Source: Cytobacillus kochii (GTDB taxonomy: Bacteria; Bacillota; Bacilli; Bacillales; Cytobacillaceae). From it: a stretch of 64,000 nt of DNA. The stretch spans positions 474,407-538,406 of the forward strand of contig NZ_JAIVAM010000002.1 of assembly GCF_020171845.1 (NCBI RefSeq). Direction: 5' to 3'. Made by a program: the position numbers and the translations under genes. The notes beneath the pieces were generated by a model. That model saw only the letters and a program-made list of their open reading frames with translations, ran no database searches and was not told where the DNA came from. Of this stretch, positions 17,732 through 26,790 are shown one piece after another; the first letter of the stretch is position 1, and the number at the start of each line of letters is the position of its first letter.

Positions 17732-18922
17732 ATGTCTCAGCTAATGGCTTTTGTAATTGTAATTGGAATTTTATTTATTGGGGATGTGGTAGCTACCAGA
17801 ACAAAGGCATGGGTGCCATCCATGTTTATATGTGCTTCGTTATTTCTCCTTGGATATTGGACGTTCTTCCCTACGGATATTGTTGAAGTCGCTGGTATCC
17901 CATCGTCTGTAGCAACATTATTAATGTATTTGCTCATTACCAATATGGGTACATTGCTTTCTTTACGGGAATTAAAGCAGCAGTGGAAAACGGTAGTGAT
18001 TGCTCTTTCTGGAATCTTGGGCATTATTGTCATTTTATTTACTGTTGGTGTACTACTTTTTGATTTTCAAACAATGGTAGTGGCTATTCCACCACTTGTT
18101 GGTGGTGTGGTATCGGCATTATTGATGTCAGACGCAGCTGCCGAAGCGGGACTTGTATCTTTATCCGTATTTGCCATTGTCATTTACGTTATGCAAGGTT
18201 TTGCTGGTTATCCACTAACATCCTTTGTCTTGAAAAAGGAAGGGAAAAAGCTTCTTCAGCAAGTACGTAAAGGTGAATTGAAAATAAAGGATTCTGTTGA
18301 GGAGACAGCAGCCACAACTGAAGAAGTAGAATTAAAGTTGTTTAAATGGCTACCTGAGAAGTACAATACAGACTTTTTTAAGTTTTTCCGTCTAGGTATT
18401 GTTGCTTTCTTTGCCTATCTTGTGTCAACTGTATTAGCCCCGGTTGTTTCAATTAGTCCGTTTGTCCTCTGTTTATTATTTGGTGTGATTGCTACAAGTT
18501 TTGGATTTTTAGAGAAGCAGTCGTTACAAAAAGCAAATGGATTTGGTTTCGCAATTATGGCACTGATGTTATTTATCTTTGATGGACTAAAGCAAGCAAC
18601 ACCAAGTATGATGCTAGAAATAATTTATCCTTTAATTGCGACAATCGTCATTGGTGTAATCGGTATGTACATTTTCTCAATGATCGTCGGTAAAATGCTT
18701 AAGGTGAGTAAAGAGATGGCCTTTGCTGTATCTTTAACGGCATTATATGGATTTCCGGCGGATTACATTATTACCAATGAAGTAATTAAATCGTTAACAG
18801 ATGATGAAGAGGAAAGAAATATCCTCACTAGTCATATGTTGCCACCAATGTTAGTGGGCGGGTTTATAACCGTCACGATCGTATCGGTTATTTTAGCAGG
18901 TCTATTTGTGCAATTCTTATAA
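17732..18922 (+). CDS. Multi-pass membrane transporter of the carbamoylase/amidohydrolase operon
   Basis: A 396-residue protein with about 10-11 membrane helices in two halves joined by a charged cytoplasmic loop (about residues 165-205). Gly/Ala-rich re-entrant-like stretches occur in each half (PPLVGGVVSALLMSDAAAEAG in the first, SLTALYGFPADYIITNEV in the second), a plan reminiscent of GltS-type symporters, but I cannot assign a family with confidence. The start ATG 17732 has AAAGGAG eight bases upstream. It heads an operon with two M20 hydrolases, so it most likely imports an N-carbamoyl or N-acyl amino acid or related amide. Confidence 0.75.
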   Translation: MSQLMAFVIVIGILFIGDVVATRTKAWVPSMFICASLFLLGYWTFFPTDIVEVAGIPSSVATLLMYLLITNMGTLLSLRELKQQWKTVVIALSGILGIIVILFTVGVLLFDFQTMVVAIPPLVGGVVSALLMSDAAAEAGLVSLSVFAIVIYVMQGFAGYPLTSFVLKKEGKKLLQQVRKGELKIKDSVEETAATTEEVELKLFKWLPEKYNTDFFKFFRLGIVAFFAYLVSTVLAPVVSISPFVLCLLFGVIATSFGFLEKQSLQKANGFGFAIMALMLFIFDGLKQATPSMMLEIIYPLIATIVIGVIGMYIFSMIVGKMLKVSKEMAFAVSLTALYGFPADYIITNEVIKSLTDDEEERNILTSHMLPPMLVGGFITVTIVSVILAGLFVQFL

Positions 18923-18950
18923 ATTCGCAATCGAAATGAAGGAGTGATGA

Positions 18951-20180
18951 ATGTTGAGTAATGTATTAACTCGAATTGATCAACATATAAAAACACTTGG
19001 TCAGTATACAAGTACGCCTGGAAACGGTACAACGAGACTAACTTATTCAAATGAAGATTTACAAGCAAGAAACTATTTGAAGGAAGTCATGAGAGACTAC
19101 GGATTAACTGTATCGGAAGATGGTGTAGGGAACATTTTTGGTAAATTGGCTGGAGAGGTGAATGGGCCAAGCGTTTTAATCGGCTCTCATTTTGATTCTG
19201 TTCCACATGGTGGTGATTATGATGGCCCTGCTGGGGTGATAGCTGGATTGGAAGTGGCAAAGCTATTCCAAGAGAATGGCATTAAACCTAAGTATCCATT
19301 GGAAGTAGTGGCACTAGTAGAAGAAGAAGGGTCAAGGTTTGGTGGCGGGTTAATGGGCTCTAGAAGTATAACTGGTAAGCTTACAGACCAGACATTTAGA
19401 GAGTTGGCGGATTCACAAGGAGTTTCTACAGTTGAAGCGATGAAGAGTATTGGTTTGAACCCAGACCTCGTAAAGAAGCGTGACAGAGATACGATGAAGG
19501 CGTACTTAGAACTGCATATTGAACAAGGACCGATTTTAGAAAATGAGAAGACCTCAATTGGTATCGTAGAAGGCATTGTGGGTTTATCACAATTGGAGAT
19601 AACAATTAAGGGAAAGGCAGGTCATGCAGGAACAACACCAATGGATGGTCGTGCAGATGCGCTTGTAATGGCAGCACATATGATTGCTAAGCTGCCAAAG
19701 ATTGCTGAATCTTACGGAGAAGGGACTGTCGTTACAGTTGGTAAACTATCAGTCTATCCGAATGGAGCAAATGTTATCCCTGGTTCGGTTACATTTACGA
19801 TTGATTTACGGTCAACAGAAGAAGCTAAATTGAAAACTCTACTAGAGGAAACAAAAACTTTTATTCGTCAGTTACAAAGTGAGAAAATATCCATCTCTAT
19901 TGCAGAACAATTATATATGTCACCAACAATATTAGATGATGAGATGAAGAAGCAATTAGAAAAGGGCTGCGAGAAATATAAAATATCTCATCAATCGATT
20001 TTCAGTGGGGCTGGACATGATGCCATGGTATTTGCTGAACAAACGAAGGCGGCTATGATTTTTATCCCAAGCAAAGATGGATTAAGCCACTGCCCTGAAG
20101 AATGGTCAGACCATCAAGATATTGAAAAAGCAGTTTATGTTTTATTTGAAGCAGCAAAACATCTCACGGAGGTGAACTAG
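18951..20180 (+). CDS. M20-family N-carbamoyl-amino-acid / allantoate-type amidohydrolase
   Basis: A 409-residue zinc hydrolase of the hydantoinase/carbamoylase group. Visible motifs are GSHFDSVPHGGDYDGPAGV (metal His and Asp), EEEGSRFGG (metal and catalytic Glu), HIEQGP, and GAGHDAM near the C terminus (metal His). Enzymes of this group remove the carbamoyl group from N-carbamoyl amino acids, allantoate or ureidoglycine-like compounds. AAGGAG lies six bases before the ATG. It is second in the operon, 28 bases after the transporter and one base before the next hydrolase, whose pairing with it suggests sequential hydrolysis of one imported substrate. Confidence 0.88.
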   Translation: MLSNVLTRIDQHIKTLGQYTSTPGNGTTRLTYSNEDLQARNYLKEVMRDYGLTVSEDGVGNIFGKLAGEVNGPSVLIGSHFDSVPHGGDYDGPAGVIAGLEVAKLFQENGIKPKYPLEVVALVEEEGSRFGGGLMGSRSITGKLTDQTFRELADSQGVSTVEAMKSIGLNPDLVKKRDRDTMKAYLELHIEQGPILENEKTSIGIVEGIVGLSQLEITIKGKAGHAGTTPMDGRADALVMAAHMIAKLPKIAESYGEGTVVTVGKLSVYPNGANVIPGSVTFTIDLRSTEEAKLKTLLEETKTFIRQLQSEKISISIAEQLYMSPTILDDEMKKQLEKGCEKYKISHQSIFSGAGHDAMVFAEQTKAAMIFIPSKDGLSHCPEEWSDHQDIEKAVYVLFEAAKHLTEVN

Positions 20181-20181
20181 C

Positions 20182-21357
20182 ATGAACAATTATATTAAAG
20201 AGGCAATACTTGCGAGAGCGAATGAAGTGATTCAATTAAGAAGAAAGCTTCATAGTGAGCCAGAATTATCATGGGAAGAAATAAAGACAACAGAGTTTAT
20301 TGCTAACTACTTGGAAGATATACAAGTTCCTTATCGGAGAATGAAACCGACTGGTATAGTTGCTGAAATTACTGGCAGTAAGCCTGGAAAAAAAGTAGCT
20401 TTAAGAGCGGATATTGATGCCTTGCCTGTAGAAGAGCTAAATTCAGAATTATCATACGCATCACAAGTAGAAGGGAAAATGCATGCTTGTGGCCATGATG
20501 CACATACAGCCATGCTATTAGTAGCAGCGGATGTTCTAAATAGTATGAAGGAAGAATTAAGTGGAAGTGTTCGTCTTATTTTTCAACCAGCTGAAGAAGC
20601 AGCCAGAGGTGCATTAGCAATGGTCGAGCAAGGAGCAATGACAGAGGTTGATCATGTGTTTGGTATTCATATTTGGTCCCAAATGGACACAAATAAAATT
20701 GCTTGTACCGCGGGACCTCAATTTGCATCTGCTGATATTTTTCATGTAGCTTTTCAAGGCCAAGGGGGACATGGTGCAATTCCACATGATTGTATAGATG
20801 CAACAGTGATGGCTTCTTCCTTTGTGATGAATCTGCAGTCGATTGTTTCAAGAACAATTGATCCACAGCAAGGAGCAGTTGTAACGGTAGGAAAGCTTGA
20901 GTCTGGAACTAGATTTAATGTCATTGCCGAAAATGCTAAACTTGAGGGAACCGTTCGTTGTTTTGAACCTGCAGTCAGAGATCACATAGAGGAGCAATTA
21001 ACTCACTATGCAAATCATGTTGCTGGTCTATACGGTGGCAAAGCAGTGGTTGAGTATACGAGAGGGACCCAAGCAGTAATTAATCATGAGGAGAGTGCTG
21101 CGTTAGTCCAAGAGGTTGCAGTCGACTGTTTTGGCCCTGATGTCCTATTTGATGAAAAACCAACAATGGGCGGAGAAGATTTCAGTTTTTATCTGGATTA
21201 CGCACCAGGCAGCTTTGCGCTTGTAGGAAGTGGAAATAAGGATAAGGATACCGAATGGGCACATCACCATGGTAGGTTTAATATAGATGAAGATGCTTTA
21301 GTAACGGGTGCAGAGCTATATGCACAATTTGCCTGGACTTACTTATTAAAAGCTTAA
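20182..21357 (+). CDS. M20D amidohydrolase (hippurate/IAA-amino-acid hydrolase type)
   Basis: A 391-residue metallo-amidohydrolase with the full M20D set: RADIDALPVEE, MHACGHDAHTAMLL, QPAEEAARGA, GIHIW and, near the end, PTMGGEDFSFY. A dimerisation lid spans about residues 180-295. Such enzymes remove N-acyl groups from amino acids (hippurate, N-acetyl- or indole-acetyl-amino acids). The ATG is one base past the upstream stop and has CGGAGGTG before it. It is last in the operon and ends at a bidirectional terminator. Together with the carbamoylase it suggests catabolism of doubly substituted amino acids (inference). Confidence 0.88.
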   Translation: MNNYIKEAILARANEVIQLRRKLHSEPELSWEEIKTTEFIANYLEDIQVPYRRMKPTGIVAEITGSKPGKKVALRADIDALPVEELNSELSYASQVEGKMHACGHDAHTAMLLVAADVLNSMKEELSGSVRLIFQPAEEAARGALAMVEQGAMTEVDHVFGIHIWSQMDTNKIACTAGPQFASADIFHVAFQGQGGHGAIPHDCIDATVMASSFVMNLQSIVSRTIDPQQGAVVTVGKLESGTRFNVIAENAKLEGTVRCFEPAVRDHIEEQLTHYANHVAGLYGGKAVVEYTRGTQAVINHEESAALVQEVAVDCFGPDVLFDEKPTMGGEDFSFYLDYAPGSFALVGSGNKDKDTEWAHHHGRFNIDEDALVTGAELYAQFAWTYLLKA

Positions 21358-21400
21358 TAAGCTAGCTTCTGTAATCATAAGTAAATCTTAAATGACAATA

Positions 21401-21432
21401 AAGAAACCAATCATTCATTGATTGGTTTCTTC
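21401..21432. terminator. Bidirectional terminator
   Basis: AAGAAACCAATCA pairs perfectly with TGATTGGTTTCTT across a short loop, with T-rich sequence to the right. It separates the convergent amidohydrolase operon and the PutR-like gene. Confidence 0.85.
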
Positions 21433-21440
21433 TTTTCCAT

Positions 21441-22721
21441 TCATAAAGGATTATTATTGTTAAATCCTGAGTTTTGATGGTTGGCTATAATTGATTGTTT
21501 GCGCCTCAGTAATTGTAGATCTATAAATAATTGGCATCTTGTATTAAAGTCATCAAAATTAATCGTAGTTAATTGATGTATTTTCTTTAATCGGTACTTT
21601 AGCGTATTTTCATGAATGAACAATTCTTCTGCTGTAGGCTTGAGACGACAGTTATTGAGAAGGTAAGCTTCTAATGTATCAATATAATTCGTATGATTAT
21701 TTTGATCCTTCGTCAATAAAATAACTAAATCTTCATTACTATAATTGGTTTGTTTATTATGTTGTTCAATGATAGCTAAATAGCGTAATGTTTTTAGTTT
21801 TCGATAATTGATTGGAAGAGACTGTTCCTTATTAAAAAACATAGCGGTTTGTAAAACCTCAAGAGCCTCTGTATAGCTTTGCCTTAATTTATAGATAGAA
21901 GAATACTTATTTCCAATCCCAACGACCAACGATGTATCTGCATATTGCAATCGTATTGACTGCACGAGGTGTTCTGCATTCTCTTCTAAAGAAACATCTT
22001 GTTGATCATGACTAGCAAGCAAAACGATCATTTCTAAGTGGTAGAAGAAAATATAGGCAGACTGAGTCATATTATTGACAGATAATCTTACCGTATTAAT
22101 GATTTCTTCAAAGTTTTTATCATCGCCTTCTTCCACTTTAAATACAGCAACAATAAAAGCTTTAGGTAATGTAACCTTTGCGGAAGCAGCCTCTACCTTT
22201 AATTGATGTTTCGTTTGGAATGAGTCTTCGATGACTTTTTCATAAAAGTAATGATCTTCTTCAACCTTACCATCTTTAGCGAGTTTGTCACGATTAAGCA
22301 AGAATGCGATATGAGAAGAAGCGGCATCCAGGAACGCTAACTCTTTTTCTTTTAACTTAGGTGCTGTTTCTTGTATCCATATATAACCGTAAATGTCATT
22401 TTGATAAATAGCGGAAACAACAACCCGTTTATTCAGTGAAATATCTTTCATTGCTTTTATACGAAAAGGTTTCTTATGCCTAGTTAATTGGTCAACGATC
22501 CCTTCATCTGTAAATCTTTCAAAGATTGAAATGGGCCATTGTTTATTAAAGATGGTTTGCTTATTCACTTCATCATAATCCTCGGTAAAATAAGAACTAT
22601 AGGCAATTAATGAAAACTGTGCGTCTTCAATAACAACAGGTTTTTTTAGTTGGATACTAATCATTTCAGCTATTTCTTCTATATTGGTAGAGGATTCTAT
22701 TCTATCTAATTGTAAATCCAT
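21441..22721 (-). CDS. PucR/CdaR-family regulator, PutR-like
   Basis: A 426-residue regulator with an N-terminal GAF/PucR-type sensory region (about 1-150), a GGDEF-like middle segment, and the PucR C-terminal helix-turn-helix with YIDTLEAYLLNNCRL and HENTLKYRLKKI. PutR of B. subtilis, a proline-responsive activator of putBCP, has this architecture and similar length (415). Here the gene lies directly downstream of a PutP-type symporter on the same strand, so proline control of putP is the natural guess. The ATG at 22721 has AAGGAGG eight bases upstream; the longer frame to 22760 does not. No putB or putC is present. Confidence 0.75.
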   Translation of the reverse strand: MDLQLDRIESSTNIEEIAEMISIQLKKPVVIEDAQFSLIAYSSYFTEDYDEVNKQTIFNKQWPISIFERFTDEGIVDQLTRHKKPFRIKAMKDISLNKRVVVSAIYQNDIYGYIWIQETAPKLKEKELAFLDAASSHIAFLLNRDKLAKDGKVEEDHYFYEKVIEDSFQTKHQLKVEAASAKVTLPKAFIVAVFKVEEGDDKNFEEIINTVRLSVNNMTQSAYIFFYHLEMIVLLASHDQQDVSLEENAEHLVQSIRLQYADTSLVVGIGNKYSSIYKLRQSYTEALEVLQTAMFFNKEQSLPINYRKLKTLRYLAIIEQHNKQTNYSNEDLVILLTKDQNNHTNYIDTLEAYLLNNCRLKPTAEELFIHENTLKYRLKKIHQLTTINFDDFNTRCQLFIDLQLLRRKQSIIANHQNSGFNNNNPL

Positions 22722-22819
22722 ACTTTTATCCTCCTTACGAAATGGACATTCAAGTCGCATACCCCATATTATATTAAAAAAGACCTATGAAAGCCAATAG
22801 TATAAAAAGAGCAAAAAAA

Positions 22820-22842
22820 GACCTAGGCAACTTGCCTAGGTC
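22820..22842 (-). terminator. Strong putP terminator
   Basis: GACCTAGGCAA (22820-22830) and TTGCCTAGGTC (22832-22842) form a perfect 11-pair stem. The A-run at 22813-22819 is the minus-strand T-tract. It separates putP from the regulator, so the latter probably has its own promoter in the roughly 90 bases between. Confidence 0.92.
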
Positions 22843-22859
22843 GTTTCATTCTCTAGTAA

Positions 22860-24326
22860 TTAAGATTTAATCACTCGTTGATATTCTTCGAAGTCTTCTT
22901 CCACTTTTTTCGGTGGTTTGCTAGTTAAAAGGCTAACCACAATTATAGCTAATAAGCTGATAAGGAATCCTGGAATTATTTCGTAAAGGGTATCAGATAA
23001 ACCGGCTGCTGACCAAATGATGACTGTCGCAGTTCCGAAAATCATACCAGCTAGTGCACCCCAACTTGTCATACGCTTCCAGTATAAGCTAAGTAATACT
23101 AAAGGTCCAAATGCAGAACCAAATCCAGCCCATGCATAACCGACAAGATCGAGTATGGTGGAGTTTTTCTCCCATGATAATGCTAATGCAATGATAGAAA
23201 TGATGAGTACGGATAATCTACCAATGAATACAAGTTCTTTATCAGTAGCAGATTTACGTAAGAATGAATTATAGATATCTTCTGTTAAGGAACTAGATGT
23301 AACTAGTAATTGTGAAGATACGGTACTCATAATCGCGGCTAAAATTGCTGCAATAATTACACCGGTAATGAGAGGATGAAATAGAATTTCACCTAATAAT
23401 ATAAACACTGTTTCAGGATCATCTATCGTATATTGAGTATTGTTAAAATACCCAATACCTACAAAACCGATAAACATAGCACCGATAATTGAAAATACCA
23501 TCCATATCATACCAATCCATGTTGCTTTCTTAACTTGCTTCACAGATTTAATGGCCATAAAGCGTACAATGATATGAGGTTGACCAAAATAACCAAGCCC
23601 CCATGCTAGTAAAGAAATAATACCGAGCGTAGAAGTGCCACGGAAAATATCCAGTAGTGCAGGATCAATTTCGCGAGCCGTATCAACCGCGACCCCTATC
23701 CCACCGATCTCGCTTAGTGCAACAATGGGAACAAATACAAGAGCGGTAACCATAATGAGCCCCTGTACCATATCGGTTAAACTAACAGCAAGGAATCCTC
23801 CAAATAAAGTATAAGCAATTGTTACCCCAGCAATAATTAAGAGTCCAGTATGGTAATTAAGGCCGAAGATACTTTCAAATAATACGCCACCAGAAACCAT
23901 CCCAGATGATACATAAAATGTAAAGAATACTAAAATAACAACACCAGAAACCATTCGCAATATTTTGGCTTTTTCGCCAAAACGATTTTCTAAATAACCT
24001 GGAATAGTAATAGAGTCATTCGCAATTTCAGTGTACACACGTAATCGTGGTGCGACATAAACCCAGTTTAATAAGGCCCCAACTGTTAATCCTACAGCAA
24101 TCCAACCCGAACTTAATCCTGTGGCAAACATAGCACCAGGAAGACCCATTACAAGCCAGCCACTCATATCTGAGGCTCCAGCACTAAGTGCAGTTGTTAA
24201 TGGTCCTAAATCTCGTCCACCTAGCATATAATCATTTAAATTAGATGTTCTTTTATAGGAGTAATAACCTATATAAAGCATACCTAGCATATAAATTGCT
24301 ATAGAAATTATAATTCCTGTTTCCAT
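22860..24326 (-). CDS. putP: Sodium:proline symporter (PutP/OpuE type)
   Basis: A 488-residue sodium:solute symporter with 13 predicted membrane helices. The N-terminal YMLGGRDLGPLTTALSAGAS with DMSGWLVMGLPG and the central GYFGQPHIIVRFMAI stretch are diagnostic of PutP/OpuE proline carriers. It imports proline with sodium, either as nutrient (PutP) or osmoprotectant (OpuE); the sequence cannot separate these roles, though the PutR-like neighbour favours the nutrient role. The ATG at 24326 has GGAAGGAG seven bases upstream, whereas the open frame extends to 24380 without one. Single gene with its own terminator. Confidence 0.92.
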   Translation of the reverse strand: METGIIISIAIYMLGMLYIGYYSYKRTSNLNDYMLGGRDLGPLTTALSAGASDMSGWLVMGLPGAMFATGLSSGWIAVGLTVGALLNWVYVAPRLRVYTEIANDSITIPGYLENRFGEKAKILRMVSGVVILVFFTFYVSSGMVSGGVLFESIFGLNYHTGLLIIAGVTIAYTLFGGFLAVSLTDMVQGLIMVTALVFVPIVALSEIGGIGVAVDTAREIDPALLDIFRGTSTLGIISLLAWGLGYFGQPHIIVRFMAIKSVKQVKKATWIGMIWMVFSIIGAMFIGFVGIGYFNNTQYTIDDPETVFILLGEILFHPLITGVIIAAILAAIMSTVSSQLLVTSSSLTEDIYNSFLRKSATDKELVFIGRLSVLIISIIALALSWEKNSTILDLVGYAWAGFGSAFGPLVLLSLYWKRMTSWGALAGMIFGTATVIIWSAAGLSDTLYEIIPGFLISLLAIIVVSLLTSKPPKKVEEDFEEYQRVIKS

Positions 24327-24562
24327 TCTTTTTCTCCTTCCACATTCCAATACAATTTTTTCTAGTTTAATAATTAACATTCCAAAAAAAGAGGGATTTT
24401 ATTTATATAGAAAAGACAATAAAAAAAAGACGTTCAAATAGGGAGTCTCCCTCAAAATTTTTTTAGAAAGTCAATTATAGTAACTACCCAAATGCTCACC
24501 TTATTAATCATATATTTTTATATGAGCTATATCAATATATTTTCAACACAATGATATGGTCA

Positions 24563-24589
24563 TTCTTTTGTCCCATATAGACAAAAGAA
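24563..24589 (+). promoter_or_regulatory. Perfect inverted repeat over candidate liv-operon promoter
   Basis: TTCTTTTGTC (24563-24572) and GACAAAAGAA (24580-24589) are a perfect ten-base inverted repeat around seven bases. It overlaps a candidate promoter with TTGTCC (24568-24573), an 18-base spacer and TAATAT (24592-24597), and so looks like an operator. The rest of the 394-base gap 24327-24720 is AT-rich; it also contains AATTTTTAAAATATT at 24625-24639, three mismatches from a CodY box but of little weight in such sequence. Confidence 0.6.
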
Positions 24590-24720
24590 GATAATATTTA
24601 GTATATTAATGAATTTATGTACTGAATTTTTAAAATATTTTATTTACAATGTAATATATTTATATTTTAATAGTAATATGGTTTTGAAAAATGAATCAAT
24701 TTCTCGGGGGGGCAAGGAAA

Positions 24721-25869
24721 ATGAGAGGTTTAATGAAAAAATTGGTAGGACTTACAGCGCTTTCAAGTGTGCTTTTTTTAACCGCATGTGGAGGCGGTGG
24801 TAATGAAGAATCAAGTGGTGCTGAAGGAGGAAAGGTTTCAGCAGACGTTGGAGTGGTCTCCTTCTTAACTGGCTCAGGTGCTGCATACGGTGAAGCTATA
24901 CAAGGTGGGTTAAAGTTAGCTCAGGAAGAAATAAATGCAAAAGGTGATGTGAAAATCAATCTAATCTTTGAAGATTCAGCAGGTAAGCAAGACCAAGCCT
25001 TAACTGCTGCTCAAAAATTAATTAACTCAGATAATGTAACAGCAATTATTGGTCCGACACTTAGTACAGAAATGAATGTCGTCGGACCAGAAGCAGACTT
25101 AAGTGGTGTGCCGATTATCGGAACGTCTACAACTGCTGAGGGGATCCCTCAGATTGGCGATTATGTTTTCCGTAATTCTATTCCTGAAGCGTTGGCTATT
25201 CCTGCATCAATGCAACAAGCAATAGACAAATATGATGTAAAAAAAGTGGCTATTCTTTATGGGAATGATGATGTGTTTACAAAGTCTGGTTATGACACGA
25301 TGAAGAAAACAGCTGAAGAAATGGGACTTGAAGTCTTAACGACAGAAACGTTCCAAAAAGGTCAATCGGATTATAATGCCCAATTAACGAAGATTAAAAA
25401 TTTGAATCCCGATTTAATTCTTGCTTCAGCGCTTTATAACGAAGGGGCAGTCATTATGGACCAAGCACGGAAAATGGGAATCGATGTCCCGTTTGTTGGT
25501 GGTAACGGATTCAATTCTCCGGAAGTTATCAATATTGCCGGTGAGTCTTCAAATGGGTTGATAGTAGCAACACCATGGTATAGCGAAAAAGAAGATGAAA
25601 AGGTACAGGAATTTGTTACGAAATTTGAAGAGGAACATGGTCATGTTCCAGATCAATTCGCTGCTCAAGCCTATGACGCATTATACATTCTAGCAGATGC
25701 ACTTAAAAATGCCGGAAGTTCAGATCGTGATGCTGTAAGAGATGCATTAGCAAAAACAAAGGATTTTGAAGGAATTCTCGGCAATTTTTCTTTTGACGAA
25801 GAGGGCGATGTATTAATGGACCCTACGGTGTTAGTTATTGAAGGAGAAAAATTCGTTGAATTTAAGTAA
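24721..25869 (+). CDS. Substrate-binding lipoprotein of a Liv-type ABC importer
   Basis: A roughly 382-residue type-1 periplasmic-binding-fold protein (LivJ/LivK group) that captures substrate outside the cell. The N terminus has a basic region, a hydrophobic core and the lipobox LTAC, so the mature protein is lipid-anchored at that cysteine. GVVSFLTGSGAAYGEAIQGG marks the start of the first lobe. Start choice is open: ATG 24721 follows a G-rich CAAGGAAA, while ATG 24733 follows AGAGG at five bases. First gene of a five-gene operon. LivJ-type proteins bind branched-chain amino acids, but many paralogues take amides, urea or aromatic compounds. Confidence 0.88.
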   Translation: MRGLMKKLVGLTALSSVLFLTACGGGGNEESSGAEGGKVSADVGVVSFLTGSGAAYGEAIQGGLKLAQEEINAKGDVKINLIFEDSAGKQDQALTAAQKLINSDNVTAIIGPTLSTEMNVVGPEADLSGVPIIGTSTTAEGIPQIGDYVFRNSIPEALAIPASMQQAIDKYDVKKVAILYGNDDVFTKSGYDTMKKTAEEMGLEVLTTETFQKGQSDYNAQLTKIKNLNPDLILASALYNEGAVIMDQARKMGIDVPFVGGNGFNSPEVINIAGESSNGLIVATPWYSEKEDEKVQEFVTKFEEEHGHVPDQFAAQAYDALYILADALKNAGSSDRDAVRDALAKTKDFEGILGNFSFDEEGDVLMDPTVLVIEGEKFVEFK

Positions 25870-25899
25870 GAAGAAAAATGTGTTAGAAGGTGAGACACC

Positions 25900-26775
25900 G
25901 TGTTAATAGAACAATTAATTAATGGACTAACATTGGGCAGCATTTATGCAATTGTTGCCCTTGGATTTACTTTAGTATTTGGCGTTTTAGGTATTATCAA
26001 TATGGCACATGGCGAGATCTTTATGTTTGGAGCATTTATTGGAGTAATGATTACATCGACATTAAATGCGCCTTTATGGGTTGCTTTTCTAGGTGCAATC
26101 ATTATTACGGCTATTATGGGTTACTTATTGGAGAGGTTTGCTTTAAGACCGTTAAGGCATAAACAAGGTGTATCACATCTAGCCCCACTAATAAGTACAA
26201 TAGGTGTTTCTATTCTTTTAGAGAACTTATCACACCATCTTTTTGGTGCAGGGAATCATCCATTTAGAACAAGCTTTGCTGAAATCAGTTTTCAAATCGG
26301 ATCAATTACCGTTTATTTAGTACAAATCGTTATTTTCGTCATTTCTATCGTGTTAATGCTCGTATTAACATTTTGGTTAGGTAAAACAAGAGCTGGAAAA
26401 GCATTAAGAGCAACGGCAGAAAATCTAGAAACGGCGAGTCTCTTAGGTGTGGATACGAAAAAAACCATTTTGATGACAGTAATCATTGCTTCAGCCATGG
26501 GGGGAATAGCTGGTATATTGGTCGGTATGGCTTTTAACTCAGTAACGCCGCAGATGGGTCTATCAATGGGCTTAAAAGGTTTAGCGATTATCATTCTTGG
26601 CGGAATGGGCAGTGTGAGAGGAGCCATGTTCGGTGGCCTCATTTTAGGATTAGCGGAAACCTTCATCGTTGTATACGGAGATTCAGGCTATCGAGATGCT
26701 ATTGCATTCTTAGCTATTATTATTATTCTTCTCATTCGGCCTCAAGGGTTGTTTGGCCAGAAAATTTCAACGTAA
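25900..26775 (+). CDS. livH: Branched-chain amino acid-type ABC permease LivH
   Basis: A 291-residue inner-membrane permease with about eight helices. The opening QLINGLTLGSIYAIVALG and the segment INMAHGEIFMFGAF are the LivH signature. A conserved cytoplasmic loop with RATAENLETASLLGVD is the EAA-like coupling motif that contacts the ATPases. Translation starts at GTG 25900, preceded by AGAAGGTGAG. It pairs with LivM to form the translocation pore and lies 30 bases after the binding-protein gene. Confidence 0.9.
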   Translation: MLIEQLINGLTLGSIYAIVALGFTLVFGVLGIINMAHGEIFMFGAFIGVMITSTLNAPLWVAFLGAIIITAIMGYLLERFALRPLRHKQGVSHLAPLISTIGVSILLENLSHHLFGAGNHPFRTSFAEISFQIGSITVYLVQIVIFVISIVLMLVLTFWLGKTRAGKALRATAENLETASLLGVDTKKTILMTVIIASAMGGIAGILVGMAFNSVTPQMGLSMGLKGLAIIILGGMGSVRGAMFGGLILGLAETFIVVYGDSGYRDAIAFLAIIIILLIRPQGLFGQKIST

Positions 26776-26790
26776 GAAGGTGAACGCAGG

